Source: Symbiodinium natans (Eukaryota; Sar; Dinophyceae; Suessiales; Symbiodiniaceae). Taken from it: DNA of 64,000 nt. Under the pieces are notes generated by a model, which worked only from the letters and a program-made list of their open reading frames with translations, was not told where the DNA came from and did no database searches. The stretch spans positions 1,297,501-1,361,500 of the forward strand of contig CAJNDS010002079.1 in the NCBI GenBank assembly GCA_905221605.1. Reading direction: 5' to 3'. Shown piece after piece: positions 34,801 through 48,100 of the stretch (positions are counted from its first letter, which is position 1; each line of letters starts with the position of its first letter). Made by a program: the position numbers and the translations under genes.

Positions 34801-37800
34801 GCTAAACTTGAGCACTCGATTTTGCTGGCATGCTGTGGCTGTGCAATGGTGGTGAATGCTGACTAGGGCATGAGGATCAGCCTCCTCAAGCAGGCCTTTG
34901 CTTTTCCCTTCCGTAAGCTTCCGTGTTGACAGAGGCCATGAGCCCTGTCAGGTGGCGGCGCTCACGATGCCTGAGCCAAAAGAGGCCTAGGAACAATTTA
35001 GCTATAATTCAGCTTTGAGGTCTTTCGCCGTTCGCAGAGAGATGTCTAATGAGTCTAATGATGCCTAGTCAGGAAAGCTCAAGACTTACCCCCAAGCCCA
35101 GAACCTTAAGTTCGGGATCCCCATCTAGATGACTGTGCTTTAGGGCTTAGGGTTCGGGTTTAGGGTTTAGGGTTTAGGGTTTAGTTTTTAGGGTTTAGGG
35201 TTTAGGGTTTAGGTTTAGGGTTTAGGGTTTACCCCTGAGGGATGGACAAAATGGTTTTCCAAGGTGTCGGGTTAGGCCCTGAAACTTCCTTCCACCAAGC
35301 CTTTATCATAGTTGGGTACCACTTTACATGTGTAAAGGGTACCTTAACCCTCCTTAAACCCTATGAGGAATAAAGAATTAAATTTTTCATACGATCCTAA
35401 CCATGAACTAGAAGCAGTCCACCGCAAGATAAGGCCATGGGCAACGTCTCTTCCGAGAAGGATGCTGCTGACTGGCTGCGCGCGGCACCCAAAGTCTTTT
35501 TTCTTTCGCGCTCGCCTAAAGCCTGAAACCCCGCTTGCCTGAACTCTTTTTGAGCCCCAATCCACCCCTAAACCCTAAACTCTAAACCCTAAACCCTAAA
35601 CCCTAAACCCCACACCCAAAACACCCCAAAACTAACACCCCTTGTGGGCCTGGAGGGCTTGGGGCATTTGTGACTTGCAGCGAATACAAGACAGAGCCCT
35701 CACCAACGAATTACCGTAGGGTTTAGGGTTTAGGGTTTAGGGTTAGGGTTTATGCGACTATGGGAGGATGACAGGTGTAGGGTTTAGGCTTTAGCGTGTC
35801 GGATTTATGGGAATGCCTCTCTATACTTCTGGCCTTCCGGCGCGTTGCTTCAGAACACGGAGAAGTTTGAAAATGAGCCGGCGCTTCGGATTCCATGTCT
35901 CACGGTCTGTTAAGTCAAAAGGCAGCAGCGCGTTGAAGGCTCTGAATATGGAGCCTCCTTGTAGGCCTTAAGCCCTACAATTGGCAATCGCAAAAAGGGT
36001 AATGCAGGTGCAGGGGTTGCCTAATCCCCAAACCTATGGTTTAGGGTTTAGGGTTTACGGTTTAGGGTTTTAGGGTTTTAGGGTTTTAGGGTTTTAGCGT
36101 TTTAGGGTTTTAGGGTTTTAGGGTTGTAGGGTTTTAGGGCTTTAGGGTTTTAGGGTTTTAGGGTTTTAGGGTTTTAGGGTTTTAGGGTTTTAGGGTTTTA
36201 GGGTTTTAGGGTTTTACCCTAAACCCGAATACTAAACTTTCAGTGGGTTGCGCCTGCCCAGGCTACTCCTACCTCTTCGTGCGCTTCTTCCGCACACCGC
36301 AGAAGTTTGGTATCACCCAACAGGCCTGATCTGCGCTTAGGATCCATGTACATATATGGTACATAGTCCTAGAGCCCCCTTAGAATTCATTAGGGTTGTA
36401 AGAATCTCTCCTGCAGACCTTGGGACATATCCAGGAATTATTTTTGTCATTTATTTGTCATTTTGTTGTCACTTGCTGCTGTCTTTTTGATGCCATTTTT
36501 GTGTCGTGTTTGTGTCATTTGTTTGTCATGTGTCAGTAGTATTATAGTATTATTATTGTAAAGGACCCCACAAAAGCGCGCCCAGGCAAAGCCCTCAGAA
36601 AGGGTTCATATGGGCCTTCCAAAGCCCTCATGATTGTGGTCCCAAATGCGGCCCAGTTAAGGGACCCACAAAACATGGGCCCAAACTAGCTGACGACAGG
36701 CCTCCTGGGGCCTTCAAGGGCCTCAGACACGGCCCACATGGGCCCCCAGAACCGACACTGCTGAGCCCTTGTCCCTCTTCGCACGCGCGCCGCGACGACG
36801 ACGATGATGAGGACGACGTACATTAGAATTGGAGCAAATGATTGAACAATGCCAGAAGAATGTCAGACCAAATGGCAAAGGGGTCGCCAAATGACAAAAA
36901 AATGACAGAGGGGTCGGGACATGACAGCAGAATGACTCCAAAATGACAGAAAAATGACTCCACAAATGACAGAAAAATGACAAACAAATGACTCCAAAAT
37001 GACAAAAAAATGACTTCCCCTGGGACGGGCGAGGGGACGGTGGGGAGGGTGGAAATTGAAGGAGGCCTCGAGCGGTTGTCGTTTTGGAGTCATTTTTCTG
37101 TCATTTTGGAGTCATTTTTCTGTCATTTTGGAGTCATTTTTCTGTCATTTTGGAGTCATTTTTCTGTCATTTTGGAGTTTTTTTTTTTCTGTCTTTTTGG
37201 AGTCATTTTTCTGTCATGTCCTGATCTGTCATTTTTTGTCATATGGCCCTCCACCGCCCCCTCCCCCCCCACCCCCCTTCCCCCCCTTCCCCACACGTTG
37301 CCATCCCCCAGATCCCCCCAGACTTCCTTCCTTGCTTACGTAAGGCTTACGCCTTTGTTGCAAGTTATCGTTTTATTCATTTTCTGCAAATCACGACGCA
37401 GAAAGTGGTGACTCGTGCCTCGTGCCTCGCTTGATCTCACAGGATACCACATAAGTTACCTCCTCCTACTACTACAACCACCACCAGCAGCAGCAGCAGC
37501 AGCACCACCACCACCACCACCACCACCGACAACACAATGACAAGAAAATGACAACACAAGAATGATTCATGCAGAAAACGACATAGAAACGACAACAAAA
37601 TGACAACAGCAGAATGACTCCAGAATGACTCCGAAATGACTGAAAAATGACAAAATAATTTTTTCATGATTTCCAAGACCTACAGGGCCAAGATTCTTAC
37701 AACATTAGGGTTTGGGGTTTAGGGCTTAGGGATGTACAGTAGCAACCCCCTTTAAAGCCCAAGTATATATACTTTAAATAATGCATGTAGATGGATCCTT

Positions 37801-39271
37801 TGGGCTTGCTACAGGAGCCCAAAAACAAGTATACTGCACCCCCCCCCCCCCCCCCTAATCAACCCTAAACCCTAAACCCTAAAAGCCCCATATTGGGTGT
37901 TGGAACATCTTCCGGGGACCATGGCCCTTAACATTCTCTGCTCTCCTTCAGCCGGTTTCGGGTTTAGGGTTCAGGGTTTAGGGACTAAGGGTAGTTATAT
38001 GGGCCCTTAATACGGTCCCTCACCTTCTTCAAAGGGTTCTGATGTATGGGCCCTTTTTTGATGTATAGGGTATACAAGGCTATAAGGTGTCCCCTTTCAA
38101 GGGGGTTTAGGGTTTAGGGTTTAAGGGACCATGTAACTACCCAGAGACTTCAAGCATGGGTCACGAAGTTGTGAGCCCTTTCTTAGGAACCCGAAACCTA
38201 GTTATTTGGGTAGGCTGCTATCAGAAAAAGCTGGGGTTCTTAGGTAACCTACCACAAAAATAGGCTCTGGCTTCTGATGGTTTTTCTACCCGCAGAACCC
38301 TCTGCAACCCAGGGTTTTTGGGGTAGGTGTAGGCTGAGGGAGAGGGGATCTCTGAAGGTTCAGAGCTCTGGTTTTGGGGGCTTCGTGCTGGGTTCAGCTT
38401 GTTGGGGTTTCAGTTTTAGGGTTCAGACCCTAAGCCCTACACCCTAAACCCTAGCCGTAAACCCTAGCCCTAAACCCTAAACCCTAAACGCTAAACCCTA
38501 AACCCTCGTGAAGACACTAACCCCCTAAACGGTGCTTGCACAGCCGTCGCTCAAGCAAACCCTAAACCCTAAACCCTAAACCCTTTATCCCTAATCCCTA
38601 AACCCTAAACCCTAAACTGCCAGGACTTCGAAACCGACCCCACCCTGGAGAAGAAGCGAAGAGAGTATGTCCATGAGGCAGCGGTGTTAGGCTTCATAGG
38701 ATTTAGGGTTTGGGGTTTATAGGGCTCATAGGAGTTAGGGTTTAGGGTTTAGGGTATAGGGTTTAGGGTTTAGGGTTCATGGGATTTAGGGTTTAGGGTT
38801 TAGGGTTCATAGGGTTCATAGGATTTAGGGTTTAGGGTTCAGAGTTCATAGGGTTCATAGGGTACATAGGGTTCATAGGGTTTATAGGGCTTTTAGGGTT
38901 TACAGGGTGTACAGGCGTTGTAGGGCTTGTACGGTTTGTGAGTTTTAAAGGGCTTATAGGGCTTTGTAAGGTTGATTGGGTTTTTTGGGCTTCTGGCGCT
39001 TGTAGGGTCTTAGGCTTTACAGGGTTGATTGGTTTTATAGGATTTTAGGGTTTTGTTGGGTTTACAGGCCTTGCACAGGTTTTCAGAGTTTATAGGTTTT
39101 GTAGGGCGTGCAAGTTTTAGAGGGCTTCTAGCGTTTATAGAGCTGAATAGGGCTGACATCACTTTTAGTTTTTTTTTTTTTTTTTTGGGGGGGGGGGGGT
39201 TGGTTTGGGCTCAAGCTACCACCCTGGGATGTTCCCCCCTTTTTCTAACAGTCCTGAATAGGGTTTAGGGT

Positions 39272-39303
<32 letters not shown>

Positions 39304-42073
39304 GGTTAGGGATTACAGTACCTTTTAATGATTCTGATCCCTAGTAAGGATTGTGAGTATTAGGGGGAACATCCCAACTGCTACCTATGATCCCCAGCCA
39401 GGCAGCCAGCAAGCTCTGCAACGCGCGGCTCATACGAATCGACAACAACCGCCACGGCCTCAGAGATCGATAGAAACCCGGTAATGCTAGGGGATCCGAA
39501 GTATGGGCTCTTAAGGCGGGTCCCCTGTTCTCTTTAGGGTTTAGGGTTTAGGGTTTAGGGTTTAGGGTTTAGGGTTTAGGGTTTAGGGTTTAGGGTTTAG
39601 GGTTCCTTATGTACACTTATAAATACTAAGGCCCACACTTCGGGATCCCTTTAAACTAAGCAAGGGTAAGGGGCCATACTAGAGGCCCATGGTTCCTACC
39701 TTCGAAATACCCGACATGCACCCAAACTCCCAAAGCCCCCCTTAGGGTTTAGGGTTTAGGGTTTAGGGTTTAGGGCTTAGGGCTTAGGGCTTAGGGCTTA
39801 GGGTTTCGAAAGCCCTAAAGCCCTACAACTTGGCATGCTCCCCCTTCTACTCACAGTCCTTATTAGGGGTTAGAGTACCCCTCCAAGTCTAATCCTTAAG
39901 GACTGTTCGTAGTGAGGAACATCCCAACCTACAGCCTTAAAAGCCCTGAACCTTAAACCCTAAAACATTACCCTAAACCCTCTAAGCCCTGAAGCCCCTA
40001 AACCCCGAAATCTGGACGACCGGCTCGGGGCTCATGCTGTGTAGGGCTCGGGGCTGAGAACATGGGGCTCAAGGCTTCGGTAGGGTTTAGGGTTTGGGGT
40101 TTAGGGTTTAGGGTTTAGTGCTCGCGTGGGCTTCTTTCTTCTTTAGTGACAATATCTTGTGGGGTTATGAGGTTATGGAGCTTCTAGGGTTTTTAGGGGT
40201 TAGAATAGGCGGTAGCGGATTATTTTGACAACATCTTCGGATTATTTTGACAACATCTTGTGGGGTTATGAGGTTATGGAGTTTCTAGGGGTTTTAGGGG
40301 TCAAATAGGCAGTAGTGCAATAATTTGAACAACTACCATGTGGAGTTAGAGGTGAAGACACCATTGGGCCCTGTCGAAACCTTGACTTAAAAATTGTTTA
40401 CCCTACCAACCCTCGTGCTTTGGTGCAGTTTGCCGATTTCAGGGTTTAGGCTGTTAGGGGGTCTAAACCCTAAACCCTTAATAACTTAACCCATAGCATG
40501 TAGGGTTGGGTAGAGGTACCCCTAGAGGGTTAAGGTTCGGTTTAGGTTTTAGTGCTTTGGATTTAGGGTTCAGGGTTTAGGGTTTGCAAGGCTCCAACTC
40601 CAGAAGCCTGTCCCCTGAGCTGTTTATAAAGGTTATCCTGCCCCCTGAGCCCTAAACCCTAAACCCTAAACCCTAACCCTAAACCCTAAACCCTAAACCC
40701 TTAATAAGCCCGGGCCTTCAAGAGGAAACTACAACCCGACGGACCTGGGGCGCGTGGCCGCGCGCTTCTACGCCGGGGAGCCCTGATTGCTTGAAGGCAC
40801 ATGGGTTGTAGGTAGGGTTTAGGGTTTAGGCTTTAGGCTTTAGGCTTTAGGGTTTAGGGTTTAGGGTTCAGGGTTAGAGTTTAGGTTTCAGGGCGTAGCG
40901 GTTTAGGGTTTTGTTAGGGCTGTGAGGGCGCTGGAGAGCTGTCCTTCTTCATTGTTTACCACCCACTGCGTGCAGCGGGAAACCCCAGAAAGAAGCCTAA
41001 ATACGTTTCTACTTACATTGCTATATATGTGTGCGAATTTATTCAGGTTTGTTCAACATACAAGAAATGCACAACAATAAGAAGTAAAACGACAATGGTA
41101 GTAAGCATACGACTAGAGCAAACAATGACACATAGTACACGCGTGTGTATGTGTGTACACGTTATATAGACATGTAATACTACAAACACATATCGTTGCT
41201 TGTTCTACCTATGTATACACTTAGAGGATCGCCAGTGGGAGCTGCGGACCCTCTGTAGGGTTTAGGGTCTCGTAGGGTATAGGGTTTAGGCTTTCCTTGT
41301 CCTGAAGGTCTTTACAAAAACAGCTGCGCGCCTAGAAAGAGACCGCGACCCCCCCCCCCCCCCCCCCCCCCACCACACCTCAGGTCGAAACAACACCCTA
41401 AACCCTAAACCGATTATCGCAAAGCTGCTGTTGTTGAATGTACTTGTTCCTTTTGAGAGGTTTGTTCACCGGCCATTGGGAGTCCCAAGCGCCGGGTTTG
41501 GGGTTCCAGGGTTTAGGGTTTAGGATTTAGGGTGTAGGGTTTAGGGTTTAGGGTTTAGTGTTTAGGTTTTCTACAGGAACCTCAACAGCCCCGGGCTGTA
41601 GCCCAACCGAACACCGATATTACCTTCCGAAGGCCCTCAGCTTAGCGAAGCTTCCGGCACTTGTGGTGTAGGGTCTAGGGTTCAGGGTTTAGGGTTAAGG
41701 CTTTAGGGTTGAGGGTTTCGGGCTTAGGGTTTAGGATTACCCAAAGAGGGTCCATGTACCTAAATCGTGTACACTTGGGCCCCGGGGCCTCGCACAGGTT
41801 TTTACATGGACCTTTAGGTCTCGGGTTTCGGGAATGTGGCCGTAGCCCTAACCCCTAAAGCGTTTATGCCCGAAACCCTAATCCCTACACCCTACACCCT
41901 ACACACTAAACCCTAAACCCCAAAACCTAAACCCTAAACCCTAAACCCTAAACCCTAAACCTAAAGTCAGGTCGATTGGGAGACCGCGGAATCGTTTAGC
42001 AAGGGTCTCGTGCAGCACATGGACGATGACAGGAGCACACGCACGCACTGTCATGTTTTTGTATTCTTCTTCT

Positions 42074-42105
<32 letters not shown>

Positions 42106-45100
42106 TTCTTATCCTCTCCTTCTCCTTCGGTTTAGGGTCTAGGGCTTAGGGCTTGGGGTTTAGGGTGGGGGAGGGGTGACGTGGGGACAGCCCAACATAG
42201 AGTCTTCCGACTGCACAGGGTAGAGGGCTTAGGGTTTAGGGTTTGGAGACTCATTGTACTGTCCTAATAGACCCAGTTACCCTGCTTGAGCCTCCTGCTA
42301 TGAGTCGGCCCTAACAGCCCCCAAACCTAAGAAGCCCCCCCCCAAAAAAAAACAAAAAACAAAAAAACGAACAGAAACCCTGTGGCTAAATAGGGTATAT
42401 GAGGGCTTTATAAAGCACTTCCTATGTACTGACTTTTGAGCCCGAGCTGAGGTACATGGACCTGCAGGGTAAATCTTAGTAGCACGAAGCCCCACACTAT
42501 AGCTAAACTCTGAGCTCTCAACCCTAAACCCGAAACCCGAAACCCTAAACCACCTCGACCCTCAACGAGTCTTCCACTCCAGTCCATGAGGCCCTCAAAA
42601 CGGGTTTGGAACTTTAGGGTTTCGGGTTGTAGGGGTTGTAGGGACCCCAGGGTTGTCGGGTTGCAGGATTTAGGGTTTCCAAGGTTCGGGCGTTTTAGGG
42701 CGTTAGGACTCGAGCTCAGCTTCCCCTGAACCCTAAACCCTGAACCCTGAGCCCTCAACCCTAAACCCTAAACCCGACACCCTAAACCCTAAACCCTAAC
42801 CCTAAACCCTACCTCTGGTCTTGTCCCGTGCTGACCGCGGCCAGGTTTTGCTCCAGACCAGTGTGGCCTGCGTGGCCTGTAGATCATGGGTTCCCCGCCT
42901 ACTACCGCCCCCTACACTACCCCCCCTAGGTTCCCCCCTTAAATAACTTTATTTGGGCTCAATTATCCCTAAATCGCCTAAATCATGGGGGGTATAGAGG
43001 GGGGTAGTAGGGGAACCCATGAGTGGAGCTTAGGGTTAAGGGTTGGAATGCTTTAGGTTATAGAAGTGGCCCAGGCTTCATAGGGCAAAATACTTAAATG
43101 TTAATTTTACAGTCTCATTGCTGTGTACTTCAGCTTGCATTCCAGCTTCGTGCGGGGAGGAAGCCACACAAGAGCTGCAAGCTCAAACTGTAGACTTGGT
43201 AGCCCGGTGGCACTCTTTACTTTTGTTGGTTATGGGTTCCCTCAGTATAAGGTAACCAACCCAAAAAAGGGTGCCCTGGCCTACCAAGTACACCATACCT
43301 AGATCAACCTTTGCCCCCTTCAACAAGGAATGTACCCGAATCATTGGAGAAATTGCACTGTACCCTTTCAAAACATCCCTAATCCCCAATCCCAAATCCC
43401 TAAGCCCTAAACCCTAAACCTAAACCTCAAACCCCAGACCCTGAACCCTAAACAGGCCCTCCCCAGACCATCAGAAGCCGTGAGGATACTTGCGCTCTTC
43501 GGCAAGGCGCACGAGTTTAGCCAACTGAAGGTGCGACACGGAAGGGGGTTTAGGGTTTAGGGTTTAGGGTTTCAGGGTTTAGGGTTTGGGGTTTGCGGTT
43601 TAGGGTTTAGGGTTTAGGGTTTCGGTAGGTTTCGGCCGTAGGGCTTGCAACTTGCTGGTTAGGGGGTCAGGGTCTAGGGTTTATCAAGAGTAGATATTTT
43701 GGGCCCTTGGTACCCTAAACCCTAAACCCTAAAGTTTGGGTTTAGGGTTTAGGGTTTAGGGTTTAGGGTTTAGGGTTTAGGGTTTAGGGTTTAGGGTTTA
43801 GGGTTTAGGGTTTAGGGTTTAGGGTTTAGGGTTTAGGGCCTAAACCCTAAACCCTAAACCCTGAACCCTGAACCCTATACCCTGAACCCTAACTTCCTCT
43901 GCAGGGTTCTGATGTGTGTGCCCTTGGCTTGTTTAGGGCATATAAGGATTTTCCAAGGGGTTCCCTTTGAATGGCCCATACTAAGAGACCATGCAACTAC
44001 CCTAAGAGTTTTAGTGGGCTGTTAGGATGTTGGGCAGATCTCTGACGCATACTTTAGGGTTTAGAGTTTAGGGTTTGGAATCCTTCAACCACAAGATATG
44101 CCACTGCCTGAACGGTATGCTTGTTGGGGTTCCCTTGTTGCGCAGAAATAGAAATCAAAAGCCCCAAAACCCGAAGCCTTTTTTATTCACAAGTAAGTAT
44201 AGCCCTGCAGCCCTTTTGACATTTACCAAACCTAATAGCTCTAAACCCCCAATGAAACCTTAAAAGCCCTGTGCTACTTCGGGTTTATGGCTTGTGGGTT
44301 TCGTAGGCTTTCGTGTTTAGTTTTCCCTAAACCCAAAACCCAAAACCCAAAACCCCAAACCCCAAACCCCAAACCCTAAACCCCAAACCCCAAACCCCAA
44401 ACCCTAAACCCTAAACCCCAAACCCCAAACCGTAAACCCTAAACCCTAAACCCTAAACCCTAAACCCTAAACCCTAAACCCTAAACCCTAAACCCCAAAC
44501 CCTAAACCCTAAACCCTAAACCCTAAACCCTAAACCCTAAACCCTAAACCCTAAACCCTAAACCCCAAACCCCAAACCCCAAACCCTAAAACCCTAAACC
44601 CTAAACCCTAAACCCTAAACCCCCCCCCCTCCCCCCCCGCGCAGAGCCGCGAAGATGAGCAAGCGGAGCTGGGGCAGCTGATGGAAGACCCGCAGGCCGC
44701 GGGGGCTTTTGAGGGATTTAGGGTTTTAGGGTTTTTTCAGGGCTTTTAGGGGTCTTTGGGTTTAGGGTTTAGGGTATATGTTGAGGGTTTTAGTGTCTTT
44801 GTCTTCAGGGTTTTTTGGGGTTTAGGGCTTTAGGGTTTTGTGGTTTTGGAGTTTTAGGGTTTGAGGGTTTTTGGGGTTTTGGGATTTTGTGGTGTTCGGG
44901 TTTTGGGGTTAGGGTTTCAGGTTTTCGGTGTTAGGGTGTGAGGGTTTTGGGGTTTTGGAGTTTAGGGTGCTGGGGTTTTGGGGTGCTAGGGTTTGAGGGC
45001 GGGTTTTGGGTTTTTCAGTTGTGGGTTCGTGGTGTTTTGGGGTGTTAGGGTTTTGTTATTTAGGGGTTTGGGCTTTAGGGTTTTAGGGTTTTGGGGGTTT

Positions 45101-48100
45101 AGGGTTTAGGGCTATAGGGTTTTGGGGTGTAGGGGGGTTTTGCGGTTATTGGGTTTAGATGTTCAGGGTTTTATGGTTTTGGGTTTGCGGGTTTTGGGGT
45201 TTTGGGGTTTCAGGGCTTTGTGGTTTTTGTTTTCTTTTGCGAATGTTACAGGGTATTTTCTGTTTATGCAATGGTACAGTTCTTTGAGAGGTTGTTGTTG
45301 GTTTCTGTTGGGGGGGTTTCTTGGAGCGCTTTGGGTTTCGGAGTATTGGGCTTTCGGCCTTGCTTGTGGAGAGATCTACAGGCAGCGCAGGTCTGGGGTT
45401 GGGACTTGGGGTTCACGGGCTTAGGGTTTAGGGTTTAGGGTTTAGGGTTTAGGGGCGCAAGAGCTTCGATTCCGGCGCCTGTCTGAGCCCTAAACGCGAA
45501 ACACTAAACCCTAAACCCAGGGTTCAGGGCTTAGGGTTGGTAAGGGTTGCCAACCACCGGTACGCGTGACACCTGCCGTGTTGAGTGTTCAGGAAAGACG
45601 CTAAACCCTAAACCTAAACCCTCAACCCTCAAACCCTCAAACCCTAAACCCCAAACCCTAAAGTTTGCAGAAGCTTAATTCAAGTTCGGAGGGTCAAGAG
45701 CCTCATGAAACACGTGCAAAGCAGAAGGCCGAAGCCTTTGGGTTTAGGGTTTAGGGTTTAGGGCCTTTAGGGTTCAGGGTTTAGGGTTCAGGGTTCAGGG
45801 TTTAGGGTTTAGGGTTCAGGGTTCAGGGCTTAGGGGTTTAGGGTTTAGGGCCGAATCCTGAGGGTCTTAAGATATTTAGTATTTAGGCTAGTGCAATGCC
45901 TCCACTCCCCTTGGCTGTACCAGAGCTTCTACCCTCAAAACTCTGTACCCTAGAACCCTACACCCTATTCCCGAAACCCTAAGCCCCTAAAGCCCCAAAC
46001 CCCTACTGGTACACCCCTAACGCCTAAAGCCTAAACTCACGAAACCTACTTGTGGGAATAAGGGTCTCGGAGTTGCCTGATTACTACGATCCTGGTTTTC
46101 GAGCTCGAAGATTAAAAAAAAAAAAAAGTGCTATGGATTTAGGGAGTAGGAGCCGCTCAGCCCTAAAACTTAAAGGCCTAAACCCTAAACCTTAAAACCC
46201 TAAACCCCAAACCCTAAACCCTAAACCCGAAACCCTAAACCCTAAACCCTAAACCCAACCATTGCAGGTCTGCCCTGTCCGAGTCCTTGGCGGCACAGAT
46301 AACATCTACGGCAAGGCCTGCGGGATGCTTCGGCGAGCTGTACCTTTGAGGTTCAGGGTTTTGGGTTTCGGGTTTAGGGTTTAGGGTTTAGGGTTTCGGG
46401 TTTCGGGTTTAGGATTTAGGGTTTAGGGAAACCGTACTTCTAGCCCAATTATGGCCCTGTTAGGGTGCCTAAGGGGAGGTTCAAGTACCTTTGAGTTTTA
46501 GGGGTTTGGGGTTTAGGGTCCGGGTTTTGGGGTTCAGGGTTTAGGTTTCGGGTTGAAGGTTTAGGGTTTAGGGTTCGGGGCTCAAGGTTTCGGTTTAAGG
46601 CAAAGGGTTTTAGGTTTAGGCATAACTTGGGCTTCAGATGAAGCTGCTTAGTGTGCTCTCTTGGTGGCATCGACCTTGGTAGGATCGTATGGCCCGGCTC
46701 AAATCATAAGAGTTGAGGGTCAGGGTTTAGGGCTTAGGGTTTAGGGTTTAGGGTTTAGGGTTTAGGGCTTAGGGTTTAGGGTTTAGGGTTTAGGGTTTAG
46801 GGTTTAGGGAACCTTTCTTACAGTCATTTTGGGGACAGGTATATGTGTAGTTCTCTAAATTAAAGTCTGCGTTTGGGGGTTGTTTCCTCTAAGGGTGCCG
46901 CATTTTTTATCGGACCCAAAAAGGGACATATCTGGGTTTTGGAGTACAATACTTGAATACTTGTTTTGGTTCTGGTTGTTTTTGCAGAGTTTACTCCAAA
47001 GTAGGGATATGTTGAACAACCACCAAATAAATACGGAAGTTTCTTCCCTGAGGCCCCAAATTGCCCCAATAGCCTTCCCTAAGCGTCCAAGTACCCCAAC
47101 ATTGCCAGCTAAACCCAAATGTTCCCGAGTTGTAGGGGGCGCGGGCCATTCTTCGACATCGGCCCGGCACATTGCCCACGCCATTCGCGGACTCCTGGAG
47201 CAACTGCGAGACGTCTGGAACAACAACCTCAAGACGGAAATGTCCAGGATTGCGACGTTGACAGAGTCCGAGATGTTGTGGACACCTACAGATATAAGCA
47301 TGGTCGGGTGAGCCGAAACTCATCAACCCGGCGTGCGGAGTGCCCCTCTAGGAGGCTTAGGGTTCACTTAAACGAACCGTTCTGCCCTCAAGCAAAGGAA
47401 GCTTACCTAAATCCGAAACCGCCTAAAGCCCAAGCCTAAGCTCCTTTTGAGGATCGTTACTCTGAGCCCTAAGCCGCCTAAACCCTAAACCCCCTTTGTA
47501 ACGCACAAGCTTGTCTGGAAGCCCTGTGGACTTAGTAAGGTGGTTACGGTGATGTTAATGGGGTTTCTGGTTGATATTTACTGAGTTACTAAGTCAAAAG
47601 AGCTTCCAAGTACTCTAGGTAAAGTTGAGGGTTTACAACTTTGGCAAGCCAGGGTTCTGAAACCAGAAAGCCGAAGCCCCCAAACCCAAGGTTTGGGGCT
47701 TTAGGGCTCTAGTGGTTTTGGGGTTTTATGGTTTGGGGTTGGGGGGTTTAGGGTTATAGGGTTTAGGGTTTCGGGCTTTAGGGTCCAGGGTTTAGGCTTA
47801 AGTTTGAATGAGGGTTGAGGGTTCCGGGAACCTCGGCGAACTTAAATGATCACGTCGGGTATGTACAAGTAGGGGCGCTGCAAAACACCTCAAGAAACTT
47901 AAGCTATCCGATAAGGCCCGTCATATCTGCACATGGGAGGGCCCTTTTCACTAGACCCTAAATCCTGAACCCGTTGCCCATACACCTCAAACCCTAAACC
48001 CTAAACCACCCTAAACCCGAAACACTAAACCCTAAACTTTTAAACCATTGTTGGACGAAGGTGGCCATCCTACTGCAAGTCTACCTCAGCCGGAAGTATA

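Larger units (their letters stand above)
46316..48060 (+). other. intron region
   Basis: TTTAGGG arrays (46375-46430, 46735-46810), a 600-base unique island at 46830-47440 with open frames on both strands, a family C element (47515-47612), and TTTAGGG/CCCTAAA text. Confidence 0.55.

Noticed and set aside
36723-37434. Phe/Ser/His-rich frames (SFWSHFSVILESF) as a membrane protein
   Set aside because: Direct translation of the 22-base tandem repeat; identical peptides appear in several frames.
44700-45440. 100-codon frames rich in Gly, Phe and Leu
   Set aside because: Decayed TTTAGGG text translated (VLGFWGFRALWF); no conserved residues.
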